Both the position numbers and the translations under genes were made by a program. The notes beneath the pieces are model-generated. The model did no database searches. It was not told the origin of the DNA and saw nothing but the letters and a program-made list of their open reading frames with translations. From positions 1 through 64,000 of the forward strand of contig JAAYEJ010000062.1 in assembly GCA_012728835.1 (NCBI GenBank): a stretch of DNA of 64,000 nt, given 5' to 3'. Source of the DNA: Candidatus Brocadiaceae bacterium. GTDB taxonomy: Bacteria; Planctomycetota; Brocadiia; SM23-32. Shown piece after piece: positions 51,574 through 60,187 of the stretch. Every line of letters starts with the position of its first letter. The first letter of the stretch is position 1.

Positions 51574-53577
51574 TCAATCCTCCAGGGCATCCAGATCGTC
51601 CAGGATGAACGGACGGACCTTCTCTTGAAGATCGATGATCTGCACTTCGTGCGCGGTATCGGGGACCACGTAGACTCTCTGGTTCTCGAGCGCCAGTTCC
51701 AGCGCGTCGAGGTAGGTGCGGTACAGGTAGACGAACGGCGCCTTGCCGTAGACCTCCATCTGCGTCTCGAACAGGGCGGCCTCGGCCGCCGTCACCTGCG
51801 CCTGGTACTGGGCGTAGGCCGTTGCCGCCTCCAGGATCTCGGTGCTCTCGGCTTCGGCCTGCCTGTAGGCGCGGTTGCTCTCCTGCTCGCCTTCCTGGAT
51901 CAGCGACTCGCGCTGTTCCAGGGCGGCGACCACCTGTTCGTAGGCCCGGGCGATCTCGGCCGGGGGATGCACGGCGTTGATCGTGGCATCCACCACCTCG
52001 ATGCCCAGCCCCACCTGGTCCGCGCCCTTCTGCACGGCCGCCAGGTACTGCCGGGCCACCGCCGCGCGGTCCTGGGCCACCCACCGCAGGAAGTCCTGGC
52101 TGGCCGCCACCCGGCACATGGCCCGGAAGGCCAGCTTCTCCAGATGCGTGGTGGTGTCCTGCTCGTTGTAGTAGTAGGCGAAGGCCGCGTTCCCGTCGAG
52201 CCCTCCGCCCTCGGCGTGCTTGAGGCGGTAGTAGACGTGGCCCTCCACCCGAACCAGGTTGACGGCCGGCGCCTTCAGCGCCTCAGCCACCTGCACCTCA
52301 TCGCCCTCCTTCTTGGCGACGACCGTCGGGTCCACGTCCAGCTCCTCACTGCTGGGCACCAGGAAGCTGGCCTCGAAGCCCTCGCGCGGATCAATGTGGA
52401 GTTCGCGCCAGAGAACGATGTCGGGTTCCTTCGTGACGGCGATCGGCGCACGCATGCCCGTGTGGCCTTCGTACACCTTGCCGACGGACACGTGCAGGAT
52501 CGCCTCGCCCGGGATCCGGCGGGTGACCGCGAAGGGCCAGGGCGCCTTCAGGCGGAAGCCGGGCTGGATGAGCGTGGCCTTCAGGCCCTGCGCCCTGTCC
52601 TCGGCGCTGACGTACGGCCGCCCCAGCGTCTCGATGAAGGCGACTTCCTGCGGCTGGATGACGACCAGCGTCGTCAGGATCCAGAGCCCGAACGCCTGGA
52701 CGAGGATCAGCGGCAGGATGGCCCGCTCCATGAAGTGGTAGAACCACGTCTCGGACACCTTGAAGCCGAACTGGTAGTCCAGCGTGGCGGCCATCGTCTT
52801 GAGCACGCCCTCGGGCTCGGCGAACAGCCCCAGCAGGCGGCTGTCGTACGGCGGCCGGGTCTCCTGGCCGGCCACCCGGGGGCGGTAGATGTCCAGAATC
52901 AGGTTCAGGAGCACCTCCAGCGCGACCAGCGCCATGACGGCCGGGATGACGAACGTCAGGATCCGCTCGCCCCACCGGATGTCGAAGTAGTACAACGCCA
53001 TGGCCACCGCCGTGAGCACGGCCACGATCACGTTGCCCATCGTGTAGCCGGCGCCGGCCCTCAGCAGGCGGAAGCCGCGATTCTGGGCGATGCCGGCCGC
53101 GTACTTGCCGATCAGGAAGCCCAGGAAGCTGATGAAGACCATGCCGATCGCCACGGTGGCCGGGTTCGAGACGCTATAGGGCTCCCGGGTCCAGTTGTTC
53201 CGCGCGATCTGAACGGCGAAGAAGGCCAGCAGGCCGCTGAGAACAAGGCTGACGATCGGGACCAGGTACTTCTCGAAGAAGGCCAGACCGGCGCTTGCGC
53301 GCGCCGAGTCCAGTTCCGTCTCCTCGAAGATCTCGTCACTCAGCCGCGTGGCCCGGAGCCGCTCGCGCTCCTCGCGTTCCTCCTGCGCCAGGCGCCGTTG
53401 CCGCCCGTGGACCAGCACAAGGAACCAGACCAGGAGCCCCACCGCGACGTGCCACATCTCGGCGTCGACGGCGAGACTTCCGCTCTTCTCCCTCAATATG
53501 AGACACACCACCAGGAACGCCAGTTGGAGTGCCAGGCCGGCCAGGGCCGTCATCTCCAGTCTCTTCGGACGGGCCAT
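51574..53577 (-). CDS. Large SPFH protein with multi-helix membrane N-terminus
   Basis: 667 residues. The first 330 residues carry about six to eight membrane helices (LALQLAFLVVCLIL, MWHVAVGLLVWFLVLVHG, VPIVSLVLSGLLAFFAV, ATVAIGMVFISFLGFLIG and others) with a charged cytosolic loop between helices 2 and 3. From about 330 an SPFH domain follows (VVIQPQEVAFIETLGRPYV, GFRLKAPWPFAV, VRVEGHVYYRLK, GIEVVDATINAVHPP), then a coiled coil. SPFH proteins normally have one helix or hairpin, so this is an unusual architecture. ATG 53577 is chosen because the longer reading enters the neighbouring permease gene. It lies between the ABC-2 permease and the HflC-like gene. Confidence 0.85.
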   Translation of the reverse strand: MARPKRLEMTALAGLALQLAFLVVCLILREKSGSLAVDAEMWHVAVGLLVWFLVLVHGRQRRLAQEEREERERLRATRLSDEIFEETELDSARASAGLAFFEKYLVPIVSLVLSGLLAFFAVQIARNNWTREPYSVSNPATVAIGMVFISFLGFLIGKYAAGIAQNRGFRLLRAGAGYTMGNVIVAVLTAVAMALYYFDIRWGERILTFVIPAVMALVALEVLLNLILDIYRPRVAGQETRPPYDSRLLGLFAEPEGVLKTMAATLDYQFGFKVSETWFYHFMERAILPLILVQAFGLWILTTLVVIQPQEVAFIETLGRPYVSAEDRAQGLKATLIQPGFRLKAPWPFAVTRRIPGEAILHVSVGKVYEGHTGMRAPIAVTKEPDIVLWRELHIDPREGFEASFLVPSSEELDVDPTVVAKKEGDEVQVAEALKAPAVNLVRVEGHVYYRLKHAEGGGLDGNAAFAYYYNEQDTTTHLEKLAFRAMCRVAASQDFLRWVAQDRAAVARQYLAAVQKGADQVGLGIEVVDATINAVHPPAEIARAYEQVVAALEQRESLIQEGEQESNRAYRQAEAESTEILEAATAYAQYQAQVTAAEAALFETQMEVYGKAPFVYLYRTYLDALELALENQRVYVVPDTAHEVQIIDLQEKVRPFILDDLDALED

Positions 53578-53615
53578 CCTCAGGGTCTCTCCTCTGCGGT
53601 CTGCAGTTGGGGGCC

Positions 53616-54596
53616 TCAGGTCACTTCGCGACGCTCGAACAGGAATGCGGCAAACGCCACCATCGCCCCGCAGTAGACGACGGCGTACACGGACGCCATC
53701 TGCACGTAGGGCATGGGGATGAACGGCGCCTCGGACATGAGCGCGTCGCCCACCCAGAACACATGCAGGCTCGGCACGACGCGCAGCGCCGCCCAGGCCC
53801 ACCAGGCGTCGTCTGCGAAGCGGCCGAACAGGAACTGCGAGATCATGCCCACGAAGAACACCGTCAGGCAGATCACGACGTTCACGACGACGTTCAGGCG
53901 AACCGAAGCCGCCACGGCGATGGAGCTGAGCACCCAGACGCCCAGGAAGACCAGCACCGCCGTCTTGGCCACCTCTCCGGCGTGGCGCTGCAGGAACACC
54001 ATCGGAATGAACTGGAACTGCCAGGCCGGGCTGATCAGAAGCATGCCCGCCAGCGCCAGCGCGTAGAAGGCGAACGCCAGGGCGACGGCGGTCGAGGCGA
54101 AGTTCCAGCGGTAGAAGAAGTTGCAGTACATCCCCAGCCCGATCGCCAGGAACAGCGGCGCCAGAAGGGCTACGAACGCGGGGACGTCCGGCTCCCACGA
54201 GGCCGACGACGGCACGCCGATGCGCAACGTGGCCAGCAGCACGACCGTCAACACGAACCAGCTCACGGCCATGGCCAGGGAGACCGACAGGAACTTGCCC
54301 AGCACGAAGGTGAAGCGGGCCACCGGCTTGCTGAGCACCGCCCCGACCGTCTGGGCCTCGATCTCCCGGCTGATCACCTGCGTGGCGCTCAGCACCGCAA
54401 TCACCAGACCCAGCAGCATGATCGTCGTCAGGCCGATGTCCACCATCAGGCTCTCGTCGCGCGCCATGCTGAACATCGTGATGGCCGGCGAGGCCCCGAT
54501 CAGGACCATGCCCGTCAGTATGAGCACCCCGTAGACGGGCTGCCGGATGATCTCGCGGAACGAGTTCTTGGTGATCGCCCAGAGGGTGGAGATCAA
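53616..54596 (-). CDS. ABC-2 type permease, first gene of the SPFH/P1B/ABC run
   Basis: 326 residues with about six membrane helices and the ABC-2 N-terminal pattern (ISTLWAITKNSFREIIRQPVYGVLILTGMVLIG), a VISREIEAQTVGAVLSKPVARFTFVLGKF coupling segment, and a C-terminal RRE tail. No ATPase gene is immediately adjacent; the nearest is at 46154-47365 in the same run. Start is TTG 54596 with AGAGG about 5 nt upstream. It is 38 nt before the next gene. The segment 54597-54726 upstream carries only a weak -35-like TTGAAC on the minus strand and no clear -10. Confidence 0.82.
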   Translation of the reverse strand: MISTLWAITKNSFREIIRQPVYGVLILTGMVLIGASPAITMFSMARDESLMVDIGLTTIMLLGLVIAVLSATQVISREIEAQTVGAVLSKPVARFTFVLGKFLSVSLAMAVSWFVLTVVLLATLRIGVPSSASWEPDVPAFVALLAPLFLAIGLGMYCNFFYRWNFASTAVALAFAFYALALAGMLLISPAWQFQFIPMVFLQRHAGEVAKTAVLVFLGVWVLSSIAVAASVRLNVVVNVVICLTVFFVGMISQFLFGRFADDAWWAWAALRVVPSLHVFWVGDALMSEAPFIPMPYVQMASVYAVVYCGAMVAFAAFLFERREVT

Positions 54597-54726
54597 GAGC
54601 GCCTCTTCTCAGCAGGCCGAACCCAGTGTCGGCGGATGATCGAAGCCGGCGGAGGCCCGTCCGGGTCGCCCGCCGTTCCCTTAGTGCGCATCCTGCGCCA
54701 AAGGTTCAATGCACCGTCGGCGCTTC

Positions 54727-56091
54727 TCATGCGTGCGTCTCCAGTGCGGCCAGGGCGGCCTGCGGCTCCACGCCCGCCCCCATGGCCGTCAGTCGGTCCC
54801 GGACGGCCACGCCCGGATAGACGACGGCCCCGAGCCGCCGGAAGAACTCGTTCCGACGCGCCCGATCGCCGCCGAAATGCGCCTCCGCCCAGGCGCCCGT
54901 CGCCCCCGCGCCGGCCGTCATGCGCAGCAGCGTGTGGCCCCAGGCGAAGTGCGCCCCGTCCAGGAAGGCACGGCGGTGCGGCGCCAGCTCCGGCACGTCG
55001 AACGAGTCGACGAACCTCTGCCCGTCGGCGTTCATCTCCGTGCCCACGATCAGCGGCATGCTGAGCCGGGCGGCGGCCTGGACCGCCGCGTTCAGATGGG
55101 CCGCCTTGACGGCCCTCTCCCGCGGGTCGGCGACGTTCCAGTTGCGGTCCGGGATGATGCAGACGGCCTCGATGCCCCGGCTCCGCCAGAACGCGAACAG
55201 CTCGTCCGGGTCCCGCTCTCCGTCATTCGTACCGTCCAGCCACCCGCCCACGGGCACCGCCCCGCAGTCGAGCGTCATGCGCACCACGGAGTTCAGGTCT
55301 GGGAATCTGCCCTCCTGCGGCGGCGCGTAGCCGACACCGCCGTGCTTCATCAGGCGCGCCCGGACGAGGGCCTTCAGTGCGACGGGATCGTCCAGGAGCG
55401 CGTGCACGCGCTCGACCGGCTCGCGGAGGCGCTCGCTCCAGAAGGCGGCCCGCTCCCGGCGGTCCGGAAGGACCTCGCGCGCCCGCCGGACGTAGGCCGC
55501 CAGCATGTGACGCTCGGTGACGTTCCCGGCCGGTGTCAGCGGCAGGAGGTCCGCCCGGTAGTCCACCGTCACGGGCTCCAGGTGGGCGTTGACCCGCTGG
55601 ACCATCCGCTCGTTGCGGCGCCGTGCGCACGCGGCCATCTGCCCGAGCACGTCGGCGGCCTCCGACCCCGGCTCCGGCGGGCGCACGAAGCCCGTGCTCA
55701 TCACGTAGGAGACGCCCGGCTCATGGGGCGAGTTCGTCACCCGGGCGCGATACTCCGGCACGAACACGCGCGTCTCGAAGCCCGCCACCGTCTTGAGGCC
55801 CAGCAGGCGCCCCGCATCCAGGAACTCCTCGGTGCCGTCCAGGACGTCGAAGTCCACGATGCCGGCGGCCTCCAGGCCGTAGATCCGGGCCTCCCAGGCA
55901 AACCGCGACGGGGAGTAGCCCCGCGCGTTGTAGGAGAAGAAGGTGTGACAGTGCAGGTTCACCTCGCTCCGGCGGGCGGCGGGCAGCTCGGCCGGGCACA
56001 GGCGGACGAGCCCTCTCAGGGCGCGCCGGCGCACGGCGGCCTCAGGGCTGTCCAACTGCGCCACGAGTGCGTCGATCTCGCTGGAACTCAC
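54727..56091 (-). CDS. PHP-domain metal-dependent hydrolase-like protein
   Basis: 454 residues. A short N-terminal helical segment (SSEIDALVAQLDSPEAAVRRRALRGLVRL, HEAT-like) precedes a PHP-type metal core: NLHCHTFFSYNARGYSP, then GIVDFDVLDGTEEFLDAG and VAGFETRVFVPEY, with later HLEPV and IPDRNWN blocks. The C-terminal half (about 300-454) includes VGTEMNADGQRFVDSFDVPELAP. PHP proteins hydrolyse phosphoesters or act as polymerase exonucleases; the substrate here is unknown. Start is GTG 56091 without a good ribosome site. Divergent from hldE. It is unrelated in detail to the PHP part of the NusB fusion. Confidence 0.8.
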   Translation of the reverse strand: MSSSEIDALVAQLDSPEAAVRRRALRGLVRLCPAELPAARRSEVNLHCHTFFSYNARGYSPSRFAWEARIYGLEAAGIVDFDVLDGTEEFLDAGRLLGLKTVAGFETRVFVPEYRARVTNSPHEPGVSYVMSTGFVRPPEPGSEAADVLGQMAACARRRNERMVQRVNAHLEPVTVDYRADLLPLTPAGNVTERHMLAAYVRRAREVLPDRRERAAFWSERLREPVERVHALLDDPVALKALVRARLMKHGGVGYAPPQEGRFPDLNSVVRMTLDCGAVPVGGWLDGTNDGERDPDELFAFWRSRGIEAVCIIPDRNWNVADPRERAVKAAHLNAAVQAAARLSMPLIVGTEMNADGQRFVDSFDVPELAPHRRAFLDGAHFAWGHTLLRMTAGAGATGAWAEAHFGGDRARRNEFFRRLGAVVYPGVAVRDRLTAMGAGVEPQAALAALETHA

Positions 56092-56212
56092 GGGCAGGTC
56101 CGCACATGGGTTTCCGGCCGGAAGGTCGCCCGGGACGTCGGGCTCCAGACCACGCTACCCGCTCGGCCCGCCCGATTCAAGCGCCGCCGGGGCCGTCCGG
56201 GGCTCCGCCTCA

Positions 56213-56242
56213 TTGACACGGCGGCCGCGTTTGGCCTACTAT
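56213..56242 (+). promoter_or_regulatory. Candidate sigma70-type promoter for hldE and downstream genes
   Basis: Perfect TTGACA (56213-56218), an 18-nt spacer and TACTAT (56237-56242, 4 of 6). It lies about 108 nt before the hldE ATG. Confidence 0.5.
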
Positions 56243-56349
56243 CTCGGAACCGCCGTCACCGGTGGGGGCGTCCCCTGGCAGGCGCCGGGGCTCTGGGCGG
56301 CGGACGCCCTTCCGAACCACGTCCTCTGCTCGTGAAGGATACACGCGGA

Positions 56350-57846
56350 ATGCTCGAGGAAGCATGCAGGCTGCTGGAGCGCGCGGGCCGGCCGCGCATC
56401 TGCGTGGTCGGCGACCTGATGCTCGACACCTACGTCTGGGGCGACGTCTCGCGAATCTCCCCTGAGGGCCCCATCCCCGTGCTGCGCGTGGAGCGCCGGG
56501 ACCACCGGCCGGGCGGCGCCGGCAGCGTGGCCGCCATGCTGACCGCCCTGGGAGCCGACGTGCAGCCCGTGGCGCTTGTCGGCGACGACGCTGCCGGCGC
56601 GGCCCTGTGCGCGTGTCTCGCCGAGGCGGGCATGAACACCGACACCGTCGTCGTCTCGACCGAACGCCCCACAACGACCAAGACGCGCTACATGGGCTAC
56701 GTGCAGTCGGCCGGACGCGCCCTGCAGCAGATCGTGCGCGTTGACGAGGAGGCGACCCACCCCCTCTCGACGCGCGAGGCCGCCGACGTGCACCGCGGCG
56801 TCATGGACGCCGTCGCCCACGCGGACCTCGTCGTCATCGAAGACATGGGCAAGGGGCTGCTGGACGAAGCCCTGATCCGGCGCACCATCGCCGAAGCCGC
56901 CCGCCTGGGCACCCGCGTGGTGGTGGACCCCGAACGGACCCAGGACTACGCGCCGTACCGGGGCGCCGCCGCCGTGCTGCCCAACCGCTTCGAGACCGAA
57001 CTGGCCACCGGCCTGAGCCTGCGCACGGAGGAGGACTACGCGCGTGCGGCCGACCGGCTCCTGGCCGACCTGGGGCTGGCCTGCGTGATGGTCAAGCTGG
57101 ACCGCGAGGGCATGTACCTGGCCACGGCCGCCGGCGAGCGCACGCGCATCGCCAGCCGCGTGCGCCAGGTGGCCGACGTGACCGGCGCGGGCGACATGGT
57201 GACCGCCGCGTTCGGTGTCGCACTCGCCTGCGGCGCCTCCGAGCGGCTCGCGGCCGTCCTGGCCAACTTCGCCGCCGGCATCGAGGTCACGCTGCACGGT
57301 GCCACCCCCCTGCCGCGCGCGGAGTTGATGGGCGCCCTGCGTGCCGAGGCCGACCCCACCGCGCGCAAGATCGTGGACAGAGAGGACCTGGCGCAGATGC
57401 GCGCGGGCATGCGGGCGGCCGGCCGCAGGGTGGCCTTCACCAACGGCTGCTTCGACCTGCTGCACCTGGGGCACGTGCAGTTGCTGCGCTACGCGCGTGC
57501 GCAGGGCGATCTGCTCATCGTGGGCCTCAACACCGACGCGTCCGTGCGGCGCCTCAAGGGCCCCTCGCGCCCCATCAACTGCGAGCAGGTCCGCAGCCGC
57601 GTCCTGGCCTCGCTGGCCGACGTGGACTACGTCGTCCTGTTCGACGAGGAGAGCGTGCTTCCGCTCGTGGACCAGTTGCGCCCCGACGTGCTTGTCAAGG
57701 GCGGCGACTACACGGTCGAGGGCGTCGTGGGCCACGAGCTTGTGCAGTCCTACGGAGGCGAGGTGAAGCTGGCCCCGCAGGCCGAGGGCTTCTCGACCAC
57801 CGACCTGATCCGCAGAATCGGAGAAAACGATGAAAGGCATGATTGA
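56350..57846 (+). CDS. hldE: Bifunctional heptose-7-phosphate kinase / heptose-1-phosphate adenylyltransferase
   Basis: 498 residues joining two enzymes of ADP-heptose synthesis for LPS inner core. The N-terminal PfkB/ribokinase domain (about 1-325) has VVGDLMLDTYVWGDVSRISPEGP, VDPERTQDYAPYRGAAAVLPN and the phosphate-anion motif DVTGAGDMV. The C-terminal cytidylyltransferase-like domain (about 345-498) has FTNGCFDLLHLGHVQLL, LNTDASVRRLKG and VLVKGGDYTVEGVVG. Length is normal for HldE. The end overlaps gmhA by 17 nt. ATG 56350 is preferred; an in-frame GTG at 56332 is possible. With gmhA and gmhB this completes the kinase, isomerase and phosphatase set. Confidence 0.95.
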   Translation: MLEEACRLLERAGRPRICVVGDLMLDTYVWGDVSRISPEGPIPVLRVERRDHRPGGAGSVAAMLTALGADVQPVALVGDDAAGAALCACLAEAGMNTDTVVVSTERPTTTKTRYMGYVQSAGRALQQIVRVDEEATHPLSTREAADVHRGVMDAVAHADLVVIEDMGKGLLDEALIRRTIAEAARLGTRVVVDPERTQDYAPYRGAAAVLPNRFETELATGLSLRTEEDYARAADRLLADLGLACVMVKLDREGMYLATAAGERTRIASRVRQVADVTGAGDMVTAAFGVALACGASERLAAVLANFAAGIEVTLHGATPLPRAELMGALRAEADPTARKIVDREDLAQMRAGMRAAGRRVAFTNGCFDLLHLGHVQLLRYARAQGDLLIVGLNTDASVRRLKGPSRPINCEQVRSRVLASLADVDYVVLFDEESVLPLVDQLRPDVLVKGGDYTVEGVVGHELVQSYGGEVKLAPQAEGFSTTDLIRRIGENDERHD

Positions 57847-58405
57847 AGCCACCCTTCACGACACGGCCGCCGTGCACGAGGCGCTCATCGCCCAGAGCGA
57901 CCGCATCGCCGAGATCGCCGGGCGCCTCGTGGACGTCTTCCGGATGGGCGGCTCGCTCTACCTGATGGGCAACGGCGGCAGCGCCGCCGACTGCCAGCAC
58001 ATGGCCGGGGAACTGGTCAGCCGCTTCCTGATGGAGCGCGCCCCCCTGCCCTGCCTGGCCCTGACGACCGACACGAGCATCCTGACGGCGATCGGCAACG
58101 ACTACGCCTTCGCCGACGTCTTCACCAAGCAGGTGAAGGCGTTCGTGCACAAGGGCGACGCCGTCATGGGCATCTCGACCAGCGGCACCGCCGCCAACGT
58201 CAACGCCGCCATCGACGAGGCCCGCCGGCGCGGCGCGCTGACCATCGGCCTGACGGGCCGCGACGGCGGTGAGCTGGCCGGCAAGTGCGAACTCGCCCTC
58301 GTCATACAGGCCCAAGCCACCCCGCGGATCCAGGAGGCGCACGCCACCGTGATCCACATCCTGTGCGAACTGATCGAGCGCGCGCTGTTCGCCGACGCCA
58401 TGTGA
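57830..58405 (+). CDS. gmhA: Phosphoheptose isomerase (SIS domain)
   Basis: 191 residues; converts sedoheptulose 7-phosphate to D-glycero-D-manno-heptose 7-phosphate, the first step feeding HldE. The SIS core shows LYLMGNGGSAADCQHMAGEL, LTTDTSILTAIGNDYAFADVF, GISTSGTAANVNAAI and the catalytic segment PRIQEAHATVIHILCELIE. GGAG precedes ATG 57830 by 7 nt, within the hldE 3' end. The 17-nt overlap suggests coupled translation, as expected for consecutive steps of one pathway. Confidence 0.94.
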   Translation: MKGMIEATLHDTAAVHEALIAQSDRIAEIAGRLVDVFRMGGSLYLMGNGGSAADCQHMAGELVSRFLMERAPLPCLALTTDTSILTAIGNDYAFADVFTKQVKAFVHKGDAVMGISTSGTAANVNAAIDEARRRGALTIGLTGRDGGELAGKCELALVIQAQATPRIQEAHATVIHILCELIERALFADAM

Positions 58406-58427
58406 TCGCCGCAGCAAGGTCCTGACC

Positions 58428-59060
58428 ATGCGAATGCTCACGCTGGAAGAAGCCGTCTGGCGTCTGCTCCTGATCCTGCCCGCACTCACGTTCCATGAGT
58501 TCGCTCATGCGTACGCGGCGGAGCGGATGGGAGACCCGACGCCCCGGATGCTCGGCCGGCTCACGCTCAACCCCCTGGCGCACATCGACCCGATCGGGAC
58601 GATCCTTGTCCCGATCTACGTGCGCTTCGGCTGGGCCAAGCCCGTGCCGATCAACCCGCGCAACTTCCGGGACCATGCGCGCGGCTCGCTTGTGTGCAGC
58701 ATCGCCGGGCCGGGCTCGAACCTCCTGCTCGCCCTTTCCACCGGGCTGATCGCCCGGGGCCTGGCCGCGTTCCTGCCGCCGGAGGCGATCGCCTGGGACT
58801 CGGTGTTCGTGCGGTTCGCTTTCTCGTTCGTCGCCGTCAACGTGATGCTGGCGATCTTCAACATGATCCCCCTGGGCCCGCTGGACGGCCATCACGTGCT
58901 CGAGGCGCTCCTGCCCTATCCGCTACTGATGAAGTACCGCCAGTTCAACCAGTATGGCTTCTTCATCGTCATGGCCTTCCTCTTCCTGACCCCGCAACTG
59001 GCGGACCTCGTCATCTTCCGGCCTGCCGTGTGGGCGGCCAGCTTCCTGACCGGCTTCTGA
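58428..59060 (+). CDS. M50-family membrane zinc protease (site-2 protease type)
   Basis: 210-residue membrane protein with about five helices. The zinc motif HEFAHA (H23, E24, H27) lies in the first helix, and the second motif PLGPLDG, with the Asp that completes the metal site, is near residue 150. ILTLNPLAHIDPIG-like segment LTLNPLAHIDPIGTI and WAKPVPINPRNFR are typical of the short YwhC-like S2P subgroup, which lacks PDZ domains. Substrates are unknown; the family cleaves membrane-embedded regulators. It lies 22 nt after gmhA and 12 nt before scpA. Confidence 0.9.
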   Translation: MRMLTLEEAVWRLLLILPALTFHEFAHAYAAERMGDPTPRMLGRLTLNPLAHIDPIGTILVPIYVRFGWAKPVPINPRNFRDHARGSLVCSIAGPGSNLLLALSTGLIARGLAAFLPPEAIAWDSVFVRFAFSFVAVNVMLAIFNMIPLGPLDGHHVLEALLPYPLLMKYRQFNQYGFFIVMAFLFLTPQLADLVIFRPAVWAASFLTGF

Positions 59061-59072
59061 GGAGGGCCTGCG

Positions 59073-59900
59073 GTGTCCGAGCGCGAGGCACAACCCGAGC
59101 CGGCCGCGCCCTTGAGCCTGGAGGGCTTCCGGGCGGAGCTGGAGGTCTTCAACGGGCCGCTGGACCTGCTGCTCCACCTGATCCGCCAGGAAGAGGTGGA
59201 CATCCTCGAGGTGTCCCTGGCGCGGATCACGGACCGCTACCTGGCCGCGTTGCGGGCCATGGAGTTCTTCGACGTGAACATGGCGGCCGACTTCCTCCTC
59301 GTGGCCGCCACCCTGACCGAGCTGAAGAGCCGCACCCTGCTGCCCCCCGGCCCGGCGGACGAGGAGGAGGACGAAGACGACCCCGGGGCCGAACTGGTCC
59401 GCCGGCTGCTCGAATACAAGGAAGTGCGCGAGGCTGCCGACCACCTGGGCGAGCGCGCGCGCGAGCAGGGCACCCGCTTCCGCCGCGGCCGTGCGCCCGT
59501 GCCCGGCGAGGTCCAGGACGACGAGGCGCCTGCCCTGCTGGAGGACCTGGCCGTCTGGAACCTGATGGCCGCCTTCGCCGAGGTCGTCGAGCAGACGCAG
59601 TTGCGCCGCCCGCGCGAGATCGTGCACAGCGACGTGCCCATCAGCGTCTACATGGACGAGGTGCTGTCGGCGCTGGGCGAGTGCGGCGGTTCGCTGGAGT
59701 TCCTGGACTTCTTCGCCCACGAGCGCTCGCGGGCGCGCGTGATTGGCATCTTTCTTGCACTGCTGGAACTCGTGCGTCGCAAGTCGATCCACGTCCACGA
59801 CCCGGGCGACCACCCGTGCCGGATACGGATCACGCTGCGGGACGACCCGGAGCCGGAGCCCCAACCGCCGGGCGGCGTCCCGGACCCTGAGGTCAGTTGA
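59073..59900 (+). CDS. scpA: Segregation and condensation protein A
   Basis: 275 residues; the kleisin subunit that links SMC heads in bacterial condensin, acting in chromosome segregation. The N-terminus shows FRAELEVFNGPLDLLLHLIRQEEVDILEVSLARIT and FLLVAATLTELKSRTLLP, both diagnostic. An acidic stretch (EEEDEDD, about 95-105) is followed by a helical middle and a C-terminal winged helix (VIGIFLALLELVRRKSI). GTG 59073 has GGAGG 7 nt upstream. The usual partner gene scpB is not adjacent in this window. Confidence 0.93.
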   Translation: MSEREAQPEPAAPLSLEGFRAELEVFNGPLDLLLHLIRQEEVDILEVSLARITDRYLAALRAMEFFDVNMAADFLLVAATLTELKSRTLLPPGPADEEEDEDDPGAELVRRLLEYKEVREAADHLGERAREQGTRFRRGRAPVPGEVQDDEAPALLEDLAVWNLMAAFAEVVEQTQLRRPREIVHSDVPISVYMDEVLSALGECGGSLEFLDFFAHERSRARVIGIFLALLELVRRKSIHVHDPGDHPCRIRITLRDDPEPEPQPPGGVPDPEVS

Positions 59901-59926
59901 AGCCAGTCGGCACTTTCTGTTACCAT
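59897..59926 (+). promoter_or_regulatory. Possible promoter overlapping the end of scpA
   Basis: TTGAAG (59897-59902), an 18-nt spacer and TACCAT (59921-59926, 4 of 6). If used, the message would start about 10 nt before ATG 59943 and have no ribosome site. A weaker match than the others. Confidence 0.3.
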
Positions 59927-59942
59927 GCCGTTTTCAGCGACT

Positions 59943-60173
59943 ATGACATCAGACCAGGATCAGGACCTGACGGCCCCCGAGGGCATCCGGGAGTTCCTCC
60001 TTGCGCTTCTGGCCTGTCCGGCGTGCCGGCAGCCGGTCGAACAGGGGGACGGCATGCTGCGGTGCCGAGGGTGCGGTCGGGCCTTTCCGATTCGGGACGG
60101 TGTGCCCGTGATGCTCGTTGAGGAGCCGGCAACGGCCCCCGACGGCCCGTCGGGCTCCCCTCCATCGCCCTGA
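59943..60173 (+). CDS. Trm112-like small zinc-ribbon protein
   Basis: 76 residues from ATG 59943 (82 from ATG 59925). Two CxxC pairs are present, CPAC and CRGC, in LLALLACPACRQPVEQGDGMLRC and GCGRAFPIRDGVPVML, the Trm112/YcaR pattern. Eukaryotic and archaeal Trm112 activates RNA and protein methyltransferases; the bacterial versions are poorly known. A Pro/Ser-rich tail (DGPSGSPPSP) ends the protein. Neither start has a clear ribosome site. It lies 14 nt before the phosphoesterase gene, in the same transcription unit. Confidence 0.78.
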   Translation: MTSDQDQDLTAPEGIREFLLALLACPACRQPVEQGDGMLRCRGCGRAFPIRDGVPVMLVEEPATAPDGPSGSPPSP

Positions 60174-60187
60174 GAGAGGCAGCTCGT

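Noticed and set aside
53578-54198. N-terminal extension of the large SPFH protein
   Set aside because: It overlaps the ABC-2 permease gene in another frame and is low complexity.
54709-56349. N-terminal extension of HldE
   Set aside because: It lies opposite the PHP-domain gene; HldE starts at 56350 by homology.
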